Below, piece by piece: positions 32,841-44,149 of a stretch of 64,000 nucleotides of DNA. The DNA comes from Microvelia longipes. Lineage: Eukaryota > Arthropoda > Insecta > Hemiptera > Veliidae. The stretch is taken from NCBI GenBank assembly GCA_018340805.1, contig JACMZG010000008.1:79224541-79288540 (forward strand), given 5' to 3'. Positions within the stretch are counted from its first letter, which is position 1, and each line of letters starts with the position of its first letter. The notes under the pieces are model-generated. The model had not been told where the DNA came from. It worked only from the letters and a program-made list of their open reading frames with translations, and made no database searches. Made by a program: the position numbers and the translations under genes.

Positions 32841-34120
32841 AGGGACAATCTGGTCTTCCTATACCTGATGTGACGTCCCAAGAACGCGAGAAAAAGCAAT
32901 GGCTAGAAGTAGTAAAGAAATTTTTCGTGAACGCACATGTCAGCGGATTAATTACTTCTAACCATGGCGATCCGCGTCCTTACGTCGAAATTACTGTTTT
33001 AGGCTATCCTATACGTGGACTGTTAGACTCTGGAGCCTCCAGGACCCTTATTGGTCACAAGGGCTGGGAAGTGCTTAAGAGTCTCGGCTTCAAGTTAGAA
33101 GATGCCAGTGAAGTAAGATGTACTGTGGCGGATGGGAGGCAGTGCCCGATAACCGGTAAAGTTGACTTACCCATGGTCTTAGATGGGAAGTTAAAAGTGA
33201 TACCCACTCTTGTTGTTCCCTCTCTGGCTTGTTCGTTAATTTTAGGCTTCGATTTCTGGAAGGCGATGGAAATAATACCAGACCTTGTCAACCAGAAATT
33301 TCACTTTTCGGATAGGGTATATCTGTCTGAAGTATTAGTATCCGAAGACCATCTGAGTAGTGAGGAGAGAGATCAACTGAAGAAAGTCACTGATGATTTC
33401 TTCGAGTCTATGGGGTCAGAACTCGGCTGTACTAGCATGGTGGAGCACGTCATTGACACCGGTGACGCTGCTCCAATCAAGCAGAGGTACTACCCCGTGT
33501 CACCCGTCGTCCAAAAGAGGATGAATGATGAATTGGACCAGATGCTGGAAAAGGGCATCGTGGAACCATCCAACTCCCCTTGGTCATCGCCAGTCGTCAT
33601 GGTGTCGAAACCCGATGGGTCGTATAGATTCTGTGTCGACTACCGGAAAGTTAACGCGGTGACCAAGAAGGATGCTTATCCACTACCATACGTGTCCCAC
33701 ATCCTCGACAGGCTGCGGAATGCCAAATACATTTCGACTCTTGACATTAAATCAGCCTATTGGCAAGTGTCGGTCCATGAAAAGTCAAGAGAAAAGACGG
33801 CATTTACCGTGCCGACACGCGGTCTCTTCCAATTTCGACGCATGCCCTTCGGGTTACATAATAGCCCAGCTACATGGCAGCGCTTGATAGACAAGGTACT
33901 AGGTGCAGACATCGAGGTATACGTGTTTGTATACCTCGACGACATAATTATTTGTACACCAGACTTCGATACTCAAGTTCTGAACCTTGTCTTATCCAGA
34001 CTTCGGAAAGCGGGCTTAACCCTGAACCGGGATAAGTGTAAATTTTGCTGTCCGCAATTAAAGTACCTCGGGTACGTTGTTGATCACTCTACGGTCTTAG
34101 GGTTGACCCCGACAAAATAA
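32780..34120 (+). CDS. pol: Pol part 1: aspartic protease and reverse transcriptase
   Basis: Expressed from gag by -1 frameshifting, so the Met at 32780 is probably not used; pol sequence proper begins near 32814. Protease: D83-S-G in GLLDSGASRTLIGHKGW (numbered from 32780). Reverse transcriptase: about residues 225-446, with EKGIVEPSNSPWSSPVVMVS, DYRKVNAVT, STLDIKSAYWQ, MPFGLHNSPATWQRLID and the catalytic YLDD at 385-388 (33932-33943). All key catalytic residues are present. The frame is lost at about 34097-34103 by an apparent one-base loss next to a G run, and it reads out at TAA 34120 while homology continues in the next frame. It copies the element RNA into DNA in cytoplasmic particles. 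Typical Ty3/gypsy order; sub-lineage not resolved. Confidence 0.9.
   Translation: MSPLSFSSLIFGKRPGKTRIEGQSGLPIPDVTSQEREKKQWLEVVKKFFVNAHVSGLITSNHGDPRPYVEITVLGYPIRGLLDSGASRTLIGHKGWEVLKSLGFKLEDASEVRCTVADGRQCPITGKVDLPMVLDGKLKVIPTLVVPSLACSLILGFDFWKAMEIIPDLVNQKFHFSDRVYLSEVLVSEDHLSSEERDQLKKVTDDFFESMGSELGCTSMVEHVIDTGDAAPIKQRYYPVSPVVQKRMNDELDQMLEKGIVEPSNSPWSSPVVMVSKPDGSYRFCVDYRKVNAVTKKDAYPLPYVSHILDRLRNAKYISTLDIKSAYWQVSVHEKSREKTAFTVPTRGLFQFRRMPFGLHNSPATWQRLIDKVLGADIEVYVFVYLDDIIICTPDFDTQVLNLVLSRLRKAGLTLNRDKCKFCCPQLKYLGYVVDHSTVLGLTPTK
32813..32859 (+). promoter_or_regulatory. Programmed -1 ribosomal frameshift signal for gag-pol
   Basis: The heptamer GGGAAAC (32813-32819) is in the gag frame as G GGA AAC, a canonical X XXY YYZ slippery site. 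Six bases later GGAAGAC (32826-32832) pairs perfectly with GTCTTCC (32853-32859), a 7-bp stem plus a possible G-U closing pair, with the gag TAG in its loop. An alternative stem GACCAG/CTGGTC (32820-32825 with 32850-32855) competes with it. Slipping back one base enters the pol frame directly. Confidence 0.8.
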
Positions 34121-34128
34121 GTGCTATT

Positions 34129-34395
34129 GTGGATTATCCTCCACCTAAAACCACTAAACAACTGCGACGCTTTCTTGGCATGGCGTCGTGGTACCGACGT
34201 TTTGTGTCTTCTTTTTCAAGTATCACTGCTCCCTTAACTGCTCTCCTTAAGAAAAGTTCGACTTGGATTTGGTCCAAAGAGTGTGAGTCTGCGTTTAGAG
34301 AGTTGAAGGAACAGTTGATATCGGCCCCAGTTTTAACTTGCCCTGATTTCCAAAGACCGTTTCTTTTACAGACGGACGCAAGTGAAGTGGTTTAG
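34129..34395 (+). CDS. pol: Pol part 2: RT thumb/connection and start of RNase H (frame-shifted segment)
   Basis: Continues part 1 after the first frame break; homology actually starts near 34104. Contains LRRFLGMASWYRRFV and LTALLKKSSTW (typical of the RT-RNase H connection) and FLLQTDASE, the first Asp of RNase H. It stops at TAG 34395 because of a second one-base loss at about 34388-34391, again beside a G run. RNase H would remove the RNA strand during reverse transcription. Two similar losses at G runs may be sequencing errors or real decay. Confidence 0.85.
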   Translation: MDYPPPKTTKQLRRFLGMASWYRRFVSSFSSITAPLTALLKKSSTWIWSKECESAFRELKEQLISAPVLTCPDFQRPFLLQTDASEVV

Positions 34396-34502
34396 GTGCT
34401 ATCCTATCTCAAGAATTACCTGAGGGCGAGAGAGTTATTGCGTTTGCGAGCAGATCGCTATCTAAACTCGAAAGAAAATATTGCGCCACAGAACTTGAGG
34501 CA

Positions 34503-35981
34503 TTGGCTGTTCTGTGGGCAATAGAAAAATTTAGATCTTACTTAGAGGGCCAAAAGTTCTGCGTCATCACTGATCATTTAGCCCTTAAATGGCTAATGAA
34601 TGTTAAAGAGCCCAAAGGAAGACTTGCTCGATGGGTACTGAAGCTGCAACAATACGACTTCGACGTTGTGCACCGTGCTGGGAAATTGAATGTTGTGGCT
34701 GACGCGTTATCGCGGGCCCCTGTTGATACTGTTTTGATTCAACCGGATGTGGCAACTGACAAGTGGTATGTTGGTATGCTTGAGAAGGTCAAGGAGAATC
34801 CGAACAAGTTTCCTTTGTGGTGCATTGAAAACGACCAACTGTATGCGAATCGGTCAAGGAAGAAACTAGATAGAGAATCCCCGGATTGGAAGTTTGTTGT
34901 TCCTAAGAGCATGAGGAAGGACATAATCATTAACAACCACGATCCTCCGATGGCTGGACATCTCGGCGTCTTCAAGACCAAGCGAAGAGTCATGGATCGC
35001 TTCTATTGGCCAGGCATGGCTACGGATATAGCTAACTACGTTACGCGATGCCCTGTCTGCCTGGCCACTAAAAGCGATCAGAAGAAACCTGCCGGTTTAA
35101 TGGGTAGTCAGCGCGCACCTGGATCACCGTGGCGAATGATAAGTGCCGATTTAATGGGACCTTTTCCCCGCTCGTCAAAACAAAACAGCTACCTCCTCGT
35201 AGTGGTAGATTGTTTTACTAAATATGCCCTTCTTCATCCTCTTCGGAAGGCGGACGCAAAAGCGATTACTCGGTATCTAGAAGACCAAGTTTTCATGGTC
35301 TTCGGGGTGCCGCAGTATTTTATCTCGGACAACGGTCCCCAATTTAAGAGCAAAGAGATGCAAGAGCTCATGGACCGGTTTAAAGTCAGGATGCTCTTTA
35401 ACCCGTTGTATCATGCCCAGAGCAACCCCACTGAGCGGTATAATCGAACTATCAAAGCGATGGTGTCAGCTTATATTAAAGATAATCACCGCCAGTGGGA
35501 TAAGCATCTGCCGCAACTAGGATTTGCCTTGAGGACCGCGGTTAACGAGTCTACAGGGTATTCTCCATCATTTCTGACATTTGGAAGGCAATTGCATCCT
35601 TCTGGTGAAAGACTTCCTAGTCGTGATGATCCGATAGTGGCACCTCCAGATTTTGATATGAACCAGACGATTCAGAACATGGATAAACTTAAATTGGTTA
35701 TCCAGGCTGTCCGAGACAGATTGAAAAAGATCCACGAACGGAATTCACATTCCTATAATTTAAGACGTAGGAGAGATGAGTTTAATGTTGGAGATACGGT
35801 TTGGAAGAGAACGCATTATCTTTCAGATGCGTCTAAGTCGTTCAGCGCCAAGCTAGCTCCGAAATATGTAAAATGTACGATCACCTCTAAGATCACACCC
35901 TTAGTTTACGAGCTAGCGAGTGCTGATGGAAAACCTTTAGGAAAATACCACATCAGCGAACTCAAACGACATCCAAGGTAG
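34503..35981 (+). CDS. pol: Pol part 3: RNase H end and integrase, 492 aa
   Basis: Homology in this frame starts at about 34392 (before the first Met at 34503) and includes ERKYCATELEALAVLWAIEK and CVITDHLALKWLM of RNase H, then VVADALSRAP. Integrase: zinc-binding H (34938), H (34959), C (35049) and C (35058) as HX6H...CPVC. The catalytic triad is D at about 35148 (SADLMG), D at 35328 (SDNGPQF) and E at 35433 (NPTERYNRT), with 34 residues between the second D and E, usual for the NPTER lineages. The C-terminus has VGDTVWKRTH and ends GKYHISELKRHPR; no chromodomain is seen. The last 31 codons are duplicated at 27798-27892. The integrase would insert element DNA into chromosomes. Confidence 0.9.
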   Translation: MAVLWAIEKFRSYLEGQKFCVITDHLALKWLMNVKEPKGRLARWVLKLQQYDFDVVHRAGKLNVVADALSRAPVDTVLIQPDVATDKWYVGMLEKVKENPNKFPLWCIENDQLYANRSRKKLDRESPDWKFVVPKSMRKDIIINNHDPPMAGHLGVFKTKRRVMDRFYWPGMATDIANYVTRCPVCLATKSDQKKPAGLMGSQRAPGSPWRMISADLMGPFPRSSKQNSYLLVVVDCFTKYALLHPLRKADAKAITRYLEDQVFMVFGVPQYFISDNGPQFKSKEMQELMDRFKVRMLFNPLYHAQSNPTERYNRTIKAMVSAYIKDNHRQWDKHLPQLGFALRTAVNESTGYSPSFLTFGRQLHPSGERLPSRDDPIVAPPDFDMNQTIQNMDKLKLVIQAVRDRLKKIHERNSHSYNLRRRRDEFNVGDTVWKRTHYLSDASKSFSAKLAPKYVKCTITSKITPLVYELASADGKPLGKYHISELKRHPR

Positions 35982-36245
35982 TCTTCTCCACGTTTTTCAT
36001 CTCAACGTAAAATCGCCAATTACGATTTAGTTTAAGAAGATGTTTCTGTTTTTTTGTTTGTATTTTTTCCTTTGTTCCCCGGGGAGGGTTTTCGTTTGTA
36101 ACGAATTTTATTTTAGTTATTCCCGCAATTTGAATTTCAGGGAGATTTGAAATTTGGCGGGCATTATTCTAGGTCTTGATTTAGTTTCGTTGGTAGTTGT
36201 GTAGATTGGCAACCCTGGAGTAACCGACGCCAGGTGCACGTTTTT

Positions 36246-36254
36246 GAGGGGAGG
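36246..36254 (+). other. Polypurine tract before the truncated LTR
   Basis: GAGGGGAGG, identical to 28157-28165, 264 bases after the pol stop. Confidence 0.7.
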
Positions 36255-36887
36255 TTACAGGTTGTTGTGAAGAGTCACCAAGCAGTAAAAATTTTTAACA
36301 ATTTATAGTTTTAAACGCCTTATGGTGGATCCTAATTGAGTTTTACACAAAAGTGGATGTCTGAGATTAAACAGTGATTAACTCGAAAATACAAGAGCTA
36401 TAAATAAATTGTGTTTGCGTCATTTTGTTATTAACTTGGGATCGGACAAAGTGAGATATTGTGATCACCAATTTTGAGTCCAAGTGGAGGGAGTTATTTA
36501 ATTATCATTGGTCTTGCGCCAGTTTATTCTTCAGTACACAGGTTGGCCTATTGATTCTTAAACCTACGCCCGGGTCCAGAAACGGAGTGGAGTAACCCTG
36601 TTTTCTGGCCCATCTCACCCTATCACCACCGACATCGATTTATATTATTTTTTTGTTTTTCTTTTGATTTTCCGAGAAGCTTTATAATTTTATTTTGTAT
36701 CGGGTGCCCAGTTTCATTTTAGGAAGACAGGAGACTGTCTTTAGGATTAGTTTGTAAAGGGGCCCCTAGGAACCAATTTTAGTCTTAAGTTTTCTTGTAT
36801 GGGAACCAGTCTATGTTCTTATCTAACTTTGGTATCCATATCACTTTTGCCCTGACGGTTAGGTGGTCTTCTGATCACCTAATTGAC
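36255..36887 (+). repeat. Truncated right LTR (first ~633 bp only)
   Basis: Matches 28166-28800 with a two-base indel and a few substitutions. It breaks at AATTGAC and is joined, with one extra G, to the start of the duplicated host flank. The TATA box and the 3' half of the LTR are missing. Confidence 0.9.
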
Positions 36888-36888
36888 G

Positions 36889-38545
36889 GTATTTTTAACG
36901 TTCTACTATATAAGTTATTGTAATTTTGTACTGATTATTTGATTTTGTTGCTTAGTGAAGGTGTTAGGTTACTTTTTGATGTTTCAAAATTTAACCTATA
37001 GGGCTCCTCTAGTAGTATATCTCTATGCAAAAACTGACAACCATTAATTTATCATAAACTTCACTTACTCTTAGGGGAGGACCTGGTGGTGTATTGGTTA
37101 GCTCGTTCGCCTGCCACCCAGACGGCCCGGGTTCGATCCCGGTTATAGTTTCAACACCAAGAAAGCTTAGTTTGACAGTAGGGCACGTGTTGTTTCTAGT
37201 CAATGCTATAGAAACTTGATATGGTAAAAAAGGGCCACGGCTACATTTGTGGATTAAGCCACAAAATGCCCGCTCTTGGACTCATGAGGTAGAACGCTAT
37301 CTGTTTAAGGGAGTTAACAAAAGGGACCTAATAACGTGGCCTCACTTCTCCCTAATTACTATTACTATCACTTTCTTAGAAGAGGTTTCAATGAGATTAT
37401 AAAAAGCCTCTGAGAGCCCTAAAAACATTTTTTAAGCCTTTCAATGCATTGATATAAGGTATTTGTCCCCTCTAGTAAGACATCTGTATGACCGAATCCC
37501 AAAAATGTAATGTTGATCACTTTATTCTAGCGAATTTCCTTTGATAAAAGTTTGAGTTTCAATTGTAAAAATGTTTTTCTTTTCACCTTTTGGCCAACGT
37601 TAAAAATATACAACTGAACGAGACGAAGTAAGTAAAAGGTAGAATTTATGGATAAAGTTAGGGACGTATAAAACAGGATTAACCTGGCTGAGATGGTTTA
37701 GCACTGGCAGGTATTGAAGGAAAACTCTGTGTTGTTGTTTTTCTATGTTGTTAAGGGCTCTTTCCTTTTTGGATCAGAGTTTGGTAGGAAATTCTGAGGA
37801 AAAGCTGTTAGCCTGTATTTCCCAGGGGTCCAGTCAACTTCTCTAACTTATTTCTCTTAAAACCCTTCTTCTGACTTAACATTTCTTTTACACTGATCAT
37901 TTTAACATGATCTATGCTAAACGAGGGTTGTTGCGTATATTTTAAACTATACGTCTATTTTATCTATTGCTAAAAGGTAGGTTTCATGACAATTAGGTTT
38001 ATATTTTATTTAAATTGGGTGCCTTATGATCTATGTTGGCTGAAATTTCAGTGGACGTACTGTTTAAATTTTTTCCCGATACATTTTACTTTAGTATCCA
38101 ACCTAGTTATGGTCTACTAATTATCAAAGTTTTTAGGAATCTAAAAACGAGTAATTCGATTCTGGATGATCTATTTTATTGTAGTAAGAGGCATCTCTCA
38201 CTCTGTCTGTTTGTCTTAAAGGTCTAAGACAGAAACTGGTGCACTCACTTTTTTTGTTGAATTTCCAATACAGGCAATGAGATGATATTGGTGTAGATAG
38301 AGGAGATGGATTTTCTAAAAAGGGTTAACATACCTTATTTCGGAATAAGTGGTTCATACACACGAGCCTCCATGGACGAAAAATTTTCTCGCTAATTGGA
38401 GATATCACTGTTTAGCTAACTACTTTCTATAAGATTCCTTGACTTAATCTTAAGTATTTATACTTTTAATCATTTCTATTTTTCAAAAAAGAACGCAAAT
38501 ATTAGAACTCAATTAATTAATTAACCCAATTAATAGAACGCAAGT
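36889..38545 (+). repeat. 1.65-kb direct repeat flanking the retroelement, right copy
   Basis: Second copy of 26142-27794. It starts inside the inverted-repeat element of the left copy (GTATTTTTAACG) and continues past AGAACGCAAGT into AATAGAATTC without a break, so this end is the native one. Contains the second Gly-like SINE head (37079-37148). Small open frames such as 38033-38227 are shared by both copies and show no motif. Confidence 0.9.
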
Positions 38546-38992
<447 letters not shown>

Positions 38993-38999
38993 CTATCCT

Positions 39000-39639
39000 C
39001 TACTCATTCCATAACCCTAACTTCAAAAAGCTAATTTTTTCTTTGAAAATTCGATAATAATAATAGGTTTTTGCTAGAGATATATTTCACTTGTTGGATT
39101 GTGTTAAAAGAAATAAATAAATGGTAATGTGAAAGCGATATAGAGATGCTTAAGCCTATTTTAGGCGTGCCAAGCCTATTTATAAAGCCTCCTCTCAAAG
39201 CGTAAAGCCTATTCTACATACCGTATAAATGTGTCTATTTATTTACCAAAGCAAATTTTCGTATGTTTTCACAGATAATTTAAAATCGATTTTTTTATAT
39301 ATACCTGTTGGTATTATGAGCAACTAAACTAAAAGCGTTGGTAATATGGCCTGGTCGATTTCAAACTTTAGAAATTTACTTTGTACCCCTGATAATAGAG
39401 ATCTTAAAAATGGAGACTGAGATAACAAAAATATCCTTGCAGTCAAACTTTTTGAAGCAGTTTTTCGGCAACAGATGGACCAAATCGATTGTTGTTGAAG
39501 CAGAGTACTCCGTATCAACGTTTTGGAGTTCTTAAGACGTCTCGCAGCTGTTACAGCTTTGTTAAGCTTAATAAACAACTTCTAGTGGAAACAAATGTAA
39601 ATAGTAAGTCTAAGCATTAAAGACTTTTGAAATAAATAT
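39000..39639. other. Non-coding stretch
   Basis: Contains short repeats of AAGCCTATT (39150-39215). The overlapping frames at 39324-39578 (-) and 39338-39535 (+) have no recognisable content. Confidence 0.35.
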
Positions 39640-39875
39640 TATATTTCTATAGTATATTATAATATTATCCTATAATCCTAATATTATATATTTCTATAGT
39701 ATATTATAATATTATCCCATAATCCTAATATTATATATTTCTATAGTATATTATAATATTATCTATAATCCTAATATTATATATTTCTATAGTGTATAAT
39801 ATTATCCTATAATCCTAATATTATATATTTCTATAGTGTATAATATTATCCTATGATCTTATTATTATATATTTT
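39640..39875 (+). repeat. Tandem repeat, five ~44-48-bp units
   Basis: Each unit contains ATTTCTATAGT, TATAATATTATC and ATAATCCTAATATTATAT. Later units have lost a few bases. Confidence 0.9.
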
Positions 39876-39991
39876 CCATTACACTATACACACTTTGTTT
39901 ATCTAGTAACCGATGCAATTTTTGCAAAGGTATAATTATTTATTTTGGCGTGTTTTATCTTGTTCATGAAATCTGACAATACATTCCACGA

Positions 39992-40325
39992 TTTTATAAT
40001 CTTTTATAATAAGATTTATAATCTTATTATAAAAATGTATTTATTTTTATCTTCTTTACTTATCTTTATCATATATTAATTTATCTTTACCATCTCTATT
40101 TATCTTATAATAATCTTATTATTGTCTTATTTATAATAATATTTATAACTTTTATAATCTTTTATAATAAGGTTTATAATCTTATTATAAAAGATTATTT
40201 ATTATTATTTTCTTTATTTATCTTTGTCATATATACTATTTATCTTTATCATCTTCATTTATCTTATAATAATCTTATTATTATCTTGTTTATAACTTTT
40301 ATAATCTTTTATAATAATCTATTAT
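39992..40325 (+). repeat. Tandem repeat of ~140-157 bp, a little over two copies
   Basis: Units start TTTTATAATCTTTTATAATA near 39992, 40149 and 40287 and include ATCTTATAATAATCTTATTA. The sequence is strongly self-complementary (TAATCTTATTATAA). Confidence 0.8.
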
Positions 40326-40652
40326 AGTAAGACCCCAAGCGGCCGAAGAATACAATTCAAGAATACAATTACATCTAAGAATACAATTTATTAGATGCAA
40401 AATACAATAATCGGTTTACAAATAAACATTTTTGCAATATTTATAGGACCTAAAACAGCTTACATACGACATAAGCGGCCAAAAGAATCTTGTATATTTA
40501 ACGCGGAGCGACCTTGCTTCATAAAAAATGACATCATAAAAAATTGTATATAAAATCCATTGGACTTATAAGCTCAAGTTTTGTAAAGGTTTAACAAAGT
40601 ATTTGAAAGTTATTATACCCTGTAGAAGTGTTTTGGATCTTAAACACTGATA

Positions 40653-40653
<1 letters not shown>
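40326..40653. other. Non-coding stretch
   Basis: Three AAGAATACAATT motifs near 40345-40390; nothing else recognised. Confidence 0.35.
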
Positions 40654-40691
<38 letters not shown>

Positions 40692-40707
40692 CTAGACTCT
40701 ACTAGAA

Positions 40708-40773
<66 letters not shown>

Positions 40774-40790
40774 TAGACTCTACTAGAACG

Positions 40791-40849
<59 letters not shown>
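40654..40849. repeat. (TA)n microsatellite with two identical unique inserts
   Basis: TA runs are interrupted twice by CCTAGACTCTACTAGAACGA (about 40691 and 40772), so a larger unit (unique 20-mer plus a TA run) has been duplicated. Confidence 0.9.
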
Positions 40850-40852
<3 letters not shown>

Positions 40853-41616
40853 TGAATGGATTCATGCATGGGATTCTATTTAAAGATTATCTGTCCCTTC
40901 CTGAGCCTCGCATTTAGGATTTCATACTCATTAGCTCAATCTTTGCTTAGGAAATGCGCCGGTAAAGAAGTGTATTGTGTAACTTTATTGTTAAAAAGTT
41001 ATAAAAGTATTTGAAGAGTATTTAACCATAATAATTAAACTTTTTAAAAGAGAAAATAATAATTACTTTGCTGATGAGAAACTTTTCCCACCTTATATTC
41101 CGCGTTTTAGATTATTTTTATTCGCTTTTAAAGTGTTCTTAAAATTATAATAAATTATTTGTTTCCATGTATAAATACATTTGCGGAAATGAGGACGAGG
41201 ACCCAATTTAAGTAGAGCTAAACTTCGAGCTATGTTTTCTTGAACTTTAGTGAAATTTTAATATTTCATTTTGTCTGAGACTGTTAGTGCCGCAGATGTA
41301 GTTTAGTTTTGTTAGACTCGGAACTGATTATTATTATGTTTAGAAAATTTTCATTGAATATTACATTTAGAAAACACGTAAATATACTTTATGAGTTTAA
41401 ATAAACATAGCAAAAGACATAGCATTCGATACTACCGAGTTATCGAAAAAGGAATAGTTGACATAATATCATGCAAGCATAATGGCTGTAAGAAAACATC
41501 ATAACATTAAAATTGGAAATTAATATCTGGTAAATACTTCACTTTATGTTCTTCATAATTTTAAAGGAGATAAAAAATGATGAGTTCAGGTTCTGTCTGC
41601 GCCCTGATTAGTTAGA
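40850..41616. other. Non-coding stretch
   Basis: Starts with the palindrome GCATGAATGGATTCATGC. No gene seen. Confidence 0.35.
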
Positions 41617-42140
41617 CGCTAGAATCTTGAATGGGGATGACGCATTAAAGAACATTTCTGACCCCATGGAAGTTGTATGAGATAGAGAAATAGGAGCAAA
41701 CTAACCTTCTTCTTGGTTATAATGAAAAAAAGGCGCCAAACACAGGTTATATAGCAAGATTGTCGAGTTTGCTTCTAAACATTCTTCTGTGCTATTCGTG
41801 ATTGTTACATTTTTGGTGTTTGTTAAGTCATTTATGCTTATTTAATTTTAGTTGTTAGACTATACTTTGCCACTTCAGTGAGTGATAATTTAAGCGTGTT
41901 TTGTTATAACCTTCTCAAGCAATAAACAATGGGAAACCATTGAGAGTAAGTTTGCCTCTTAAATTTAAGACCTGCGCTGTTATAAGAATATTAAGCGCAT
42001 GCGTAGTTTGTACCAAGTATGTGCAGTTGATTTTGACGTGTGTTTCGTGATGAATTCTCTCTATTTTTTTGGTTTACGATGGGGTCACTTTTTTATGGCA
42101 AATCGACTCAATGTGTCATCCCCTTTATTTAAGATCCTCA
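41617..42140. mobile_element. ~520-bp TIR element (GGGGATGACGCATTA family)
   Basis: The left end GAATCTTGAATGGGGATGAC and the right end GTCATCCCCTTTATTTAAGAT are imperfect inverted repeats. The first ~220 bases match 16676-16900. Non-coding and non-autonomous. Confidence 0.6.
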
Positions 42141-42191
42141 GTTAGACGTAAAGTAACAGTGTGGGACATGGCATTATGTCCAGCCATTTAT

Positions 42192-42490
42192 AAAGATATA
42201 TTACTAGAGGGGTCTTTCTTATTGGTTGAATTTTGAAACATCGAAAAAGTAACCTGAACACCTTCGATTATTATTATTATATCAACATTACAAAATTACA
42301 GTAACTTATATAATAGAACGTTCAAGATACAAACAAAACACTCACAATGTATAAAAAGCAGACGACAATGGGTTTACTATAACCTTAACTCATTCTTAGA
42401 GGAGGTTACAATAAGGTTACACAGAGCTCCTCAGAGCCCCCATAAGATGTTTCAGGCCTCTGCATGTATTGAGATAAGCTGTATGTATTG
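42192..42490. repeat. Diverged copy of the CATAGAGATATA inverted-repeat family
   Basis: AAAGATATATTACTAGAGGG at the left, and GTTACACAGAGCTCCTCAGAG and TGTTTCAGGCCTCTGCATG inside, match 25963-26281 and 58940-59297. The right end is lost in TGTATTG repeats. Confidence 0.55.
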
Positions 42491-42603
42491 TAATGTAATG
42501 TATTGAGATATCATCAGTCCCCAAATTTTGATGGATTAAGGTGCTTTAATAAATTATCCGCTCAATAGTTGAACTTCCACCCAAAAATCTCCAAAAAAGC
42601 ATT

Positions 42604-42843
42604 AAAACATTGTTAGGAAAAATAATAATAATGAAGACAGCAGTCCGAGATTTTTAAGTTTAATGTATTTCATATCAGAGCTTTCGCATAAGCGATGCAT
42701 GGCATCCTCACATGCCAAGCATCGCTTATGCGAAAGCTCTGATGAAATAAATTAATCTAAAAAAAACTCGGACTGCTGTCTTCATTATTATTATTTTTCC
42801 TAATTAAACACAGTCCATTAAACTTAATTCTCAAAACATTGTT
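42604..42843. mobile_element. Palindromic element with ~88-bp arms, possibly flanked by an 11-bp duplication
   Basis: 42614-42702 and about 42711-42801 pair almost perfectly (TTAGGAAAAATAATAATAAT ... TCGCATAAGCGATGC arms) around a short TCCTCACA-type loop. AAAACATTGTT stands at about 42605-42615 and again at 42833-42843, so the inserted unit may include ~30 extra bases on the right. Confidence 0.75.
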
Positions 42844-43111
42844 GCTTGAGAAAGCCTACTATAGTGTTAACGAATTTTTTGCTGATAGCTCAATATTCCC
42901 AAATTAAATGTTTAGTGTTTCTCATGTAATGTTATGCTTTTTTTTAATCAAGTTTTTTATTCAAGGTATGCTGTCTATGTTTATGCAGTCTATGTAATAA
43001 TTTACAATCTATTTGTTATTCTTGTTTTTTTTCATTTCATTGTAAAATTTTGACAATTGAGAAACTTGATCCGAGCTAACAATTGTATTCCTAGTCTCCC
43101 TACCTATCAAT
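42844..43111. other. Non-coding stretch
   Basis: Nothing recognised. Confidence 0.35.
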
Positions 43112-43330
43112 AATACGACACACGGCTTAAATCAGTTGACTGCGTGGGGAAATAGTGTTTAGGAACCAATAAAGTTAGCCTATTTAAAATTGAGGGCGTG
43201 GTTTAACATCCAGGACTAACCTCATTGGCCCAATGTAAAGGCACATAAGTAAACAAGCTATAAAGTCAATGTAAAATACGTTGACGTATTTTTCCCACGC
43301 TGTCAACTGATTTTAGCCGTATGCCGTACT
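43112..43330. mobile_element. 219-bp inverted-repeat element, family copy 2
   Basis: AATACGACACACGGCTTAAA and TTTTAGCCGTATGCCGTACT are the inverted ends. It shares ATCAGTTGACNGCGTGGGGAAATA-type subterminal sequence and an inverted GGGCGTGGTTTAACAT block with the element at 14091-14264. It is longer by an interior insert of about 45 bases. Confidence 0.7.
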
Positions 43331-44146
<816 letters not shown>

Positions 44147-44149
44147 ATA

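Larger units (their letters stand above)
27795..36888 (+). mobile_element. Ty3/gypsy LTR retrotransposon inserted in permuted form
   Basis: Order: 3' tail of pol (27798-27892), untranslated region and polypurine tract, complete LTR (28166 to about 29408), tRNA-Lys-type primer site, leader with a nested MITE, gag, pol, second polypurine tract, and a truncated LTR (36255-36887). 27798-28800 and 35887-36887 are about 99% identical. An ordinary insertion never has pol sequence before its 5' LTR. The source was therefore an LTR-internal-LTR tandem or a one-LTR circle, copied or inserted at arbitrary endpoints. No short target duplication is present; instead 1.65 kb of flank is duplicated. The element ends in neither terminus expected from integrase action. 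Confidence 0.85.
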
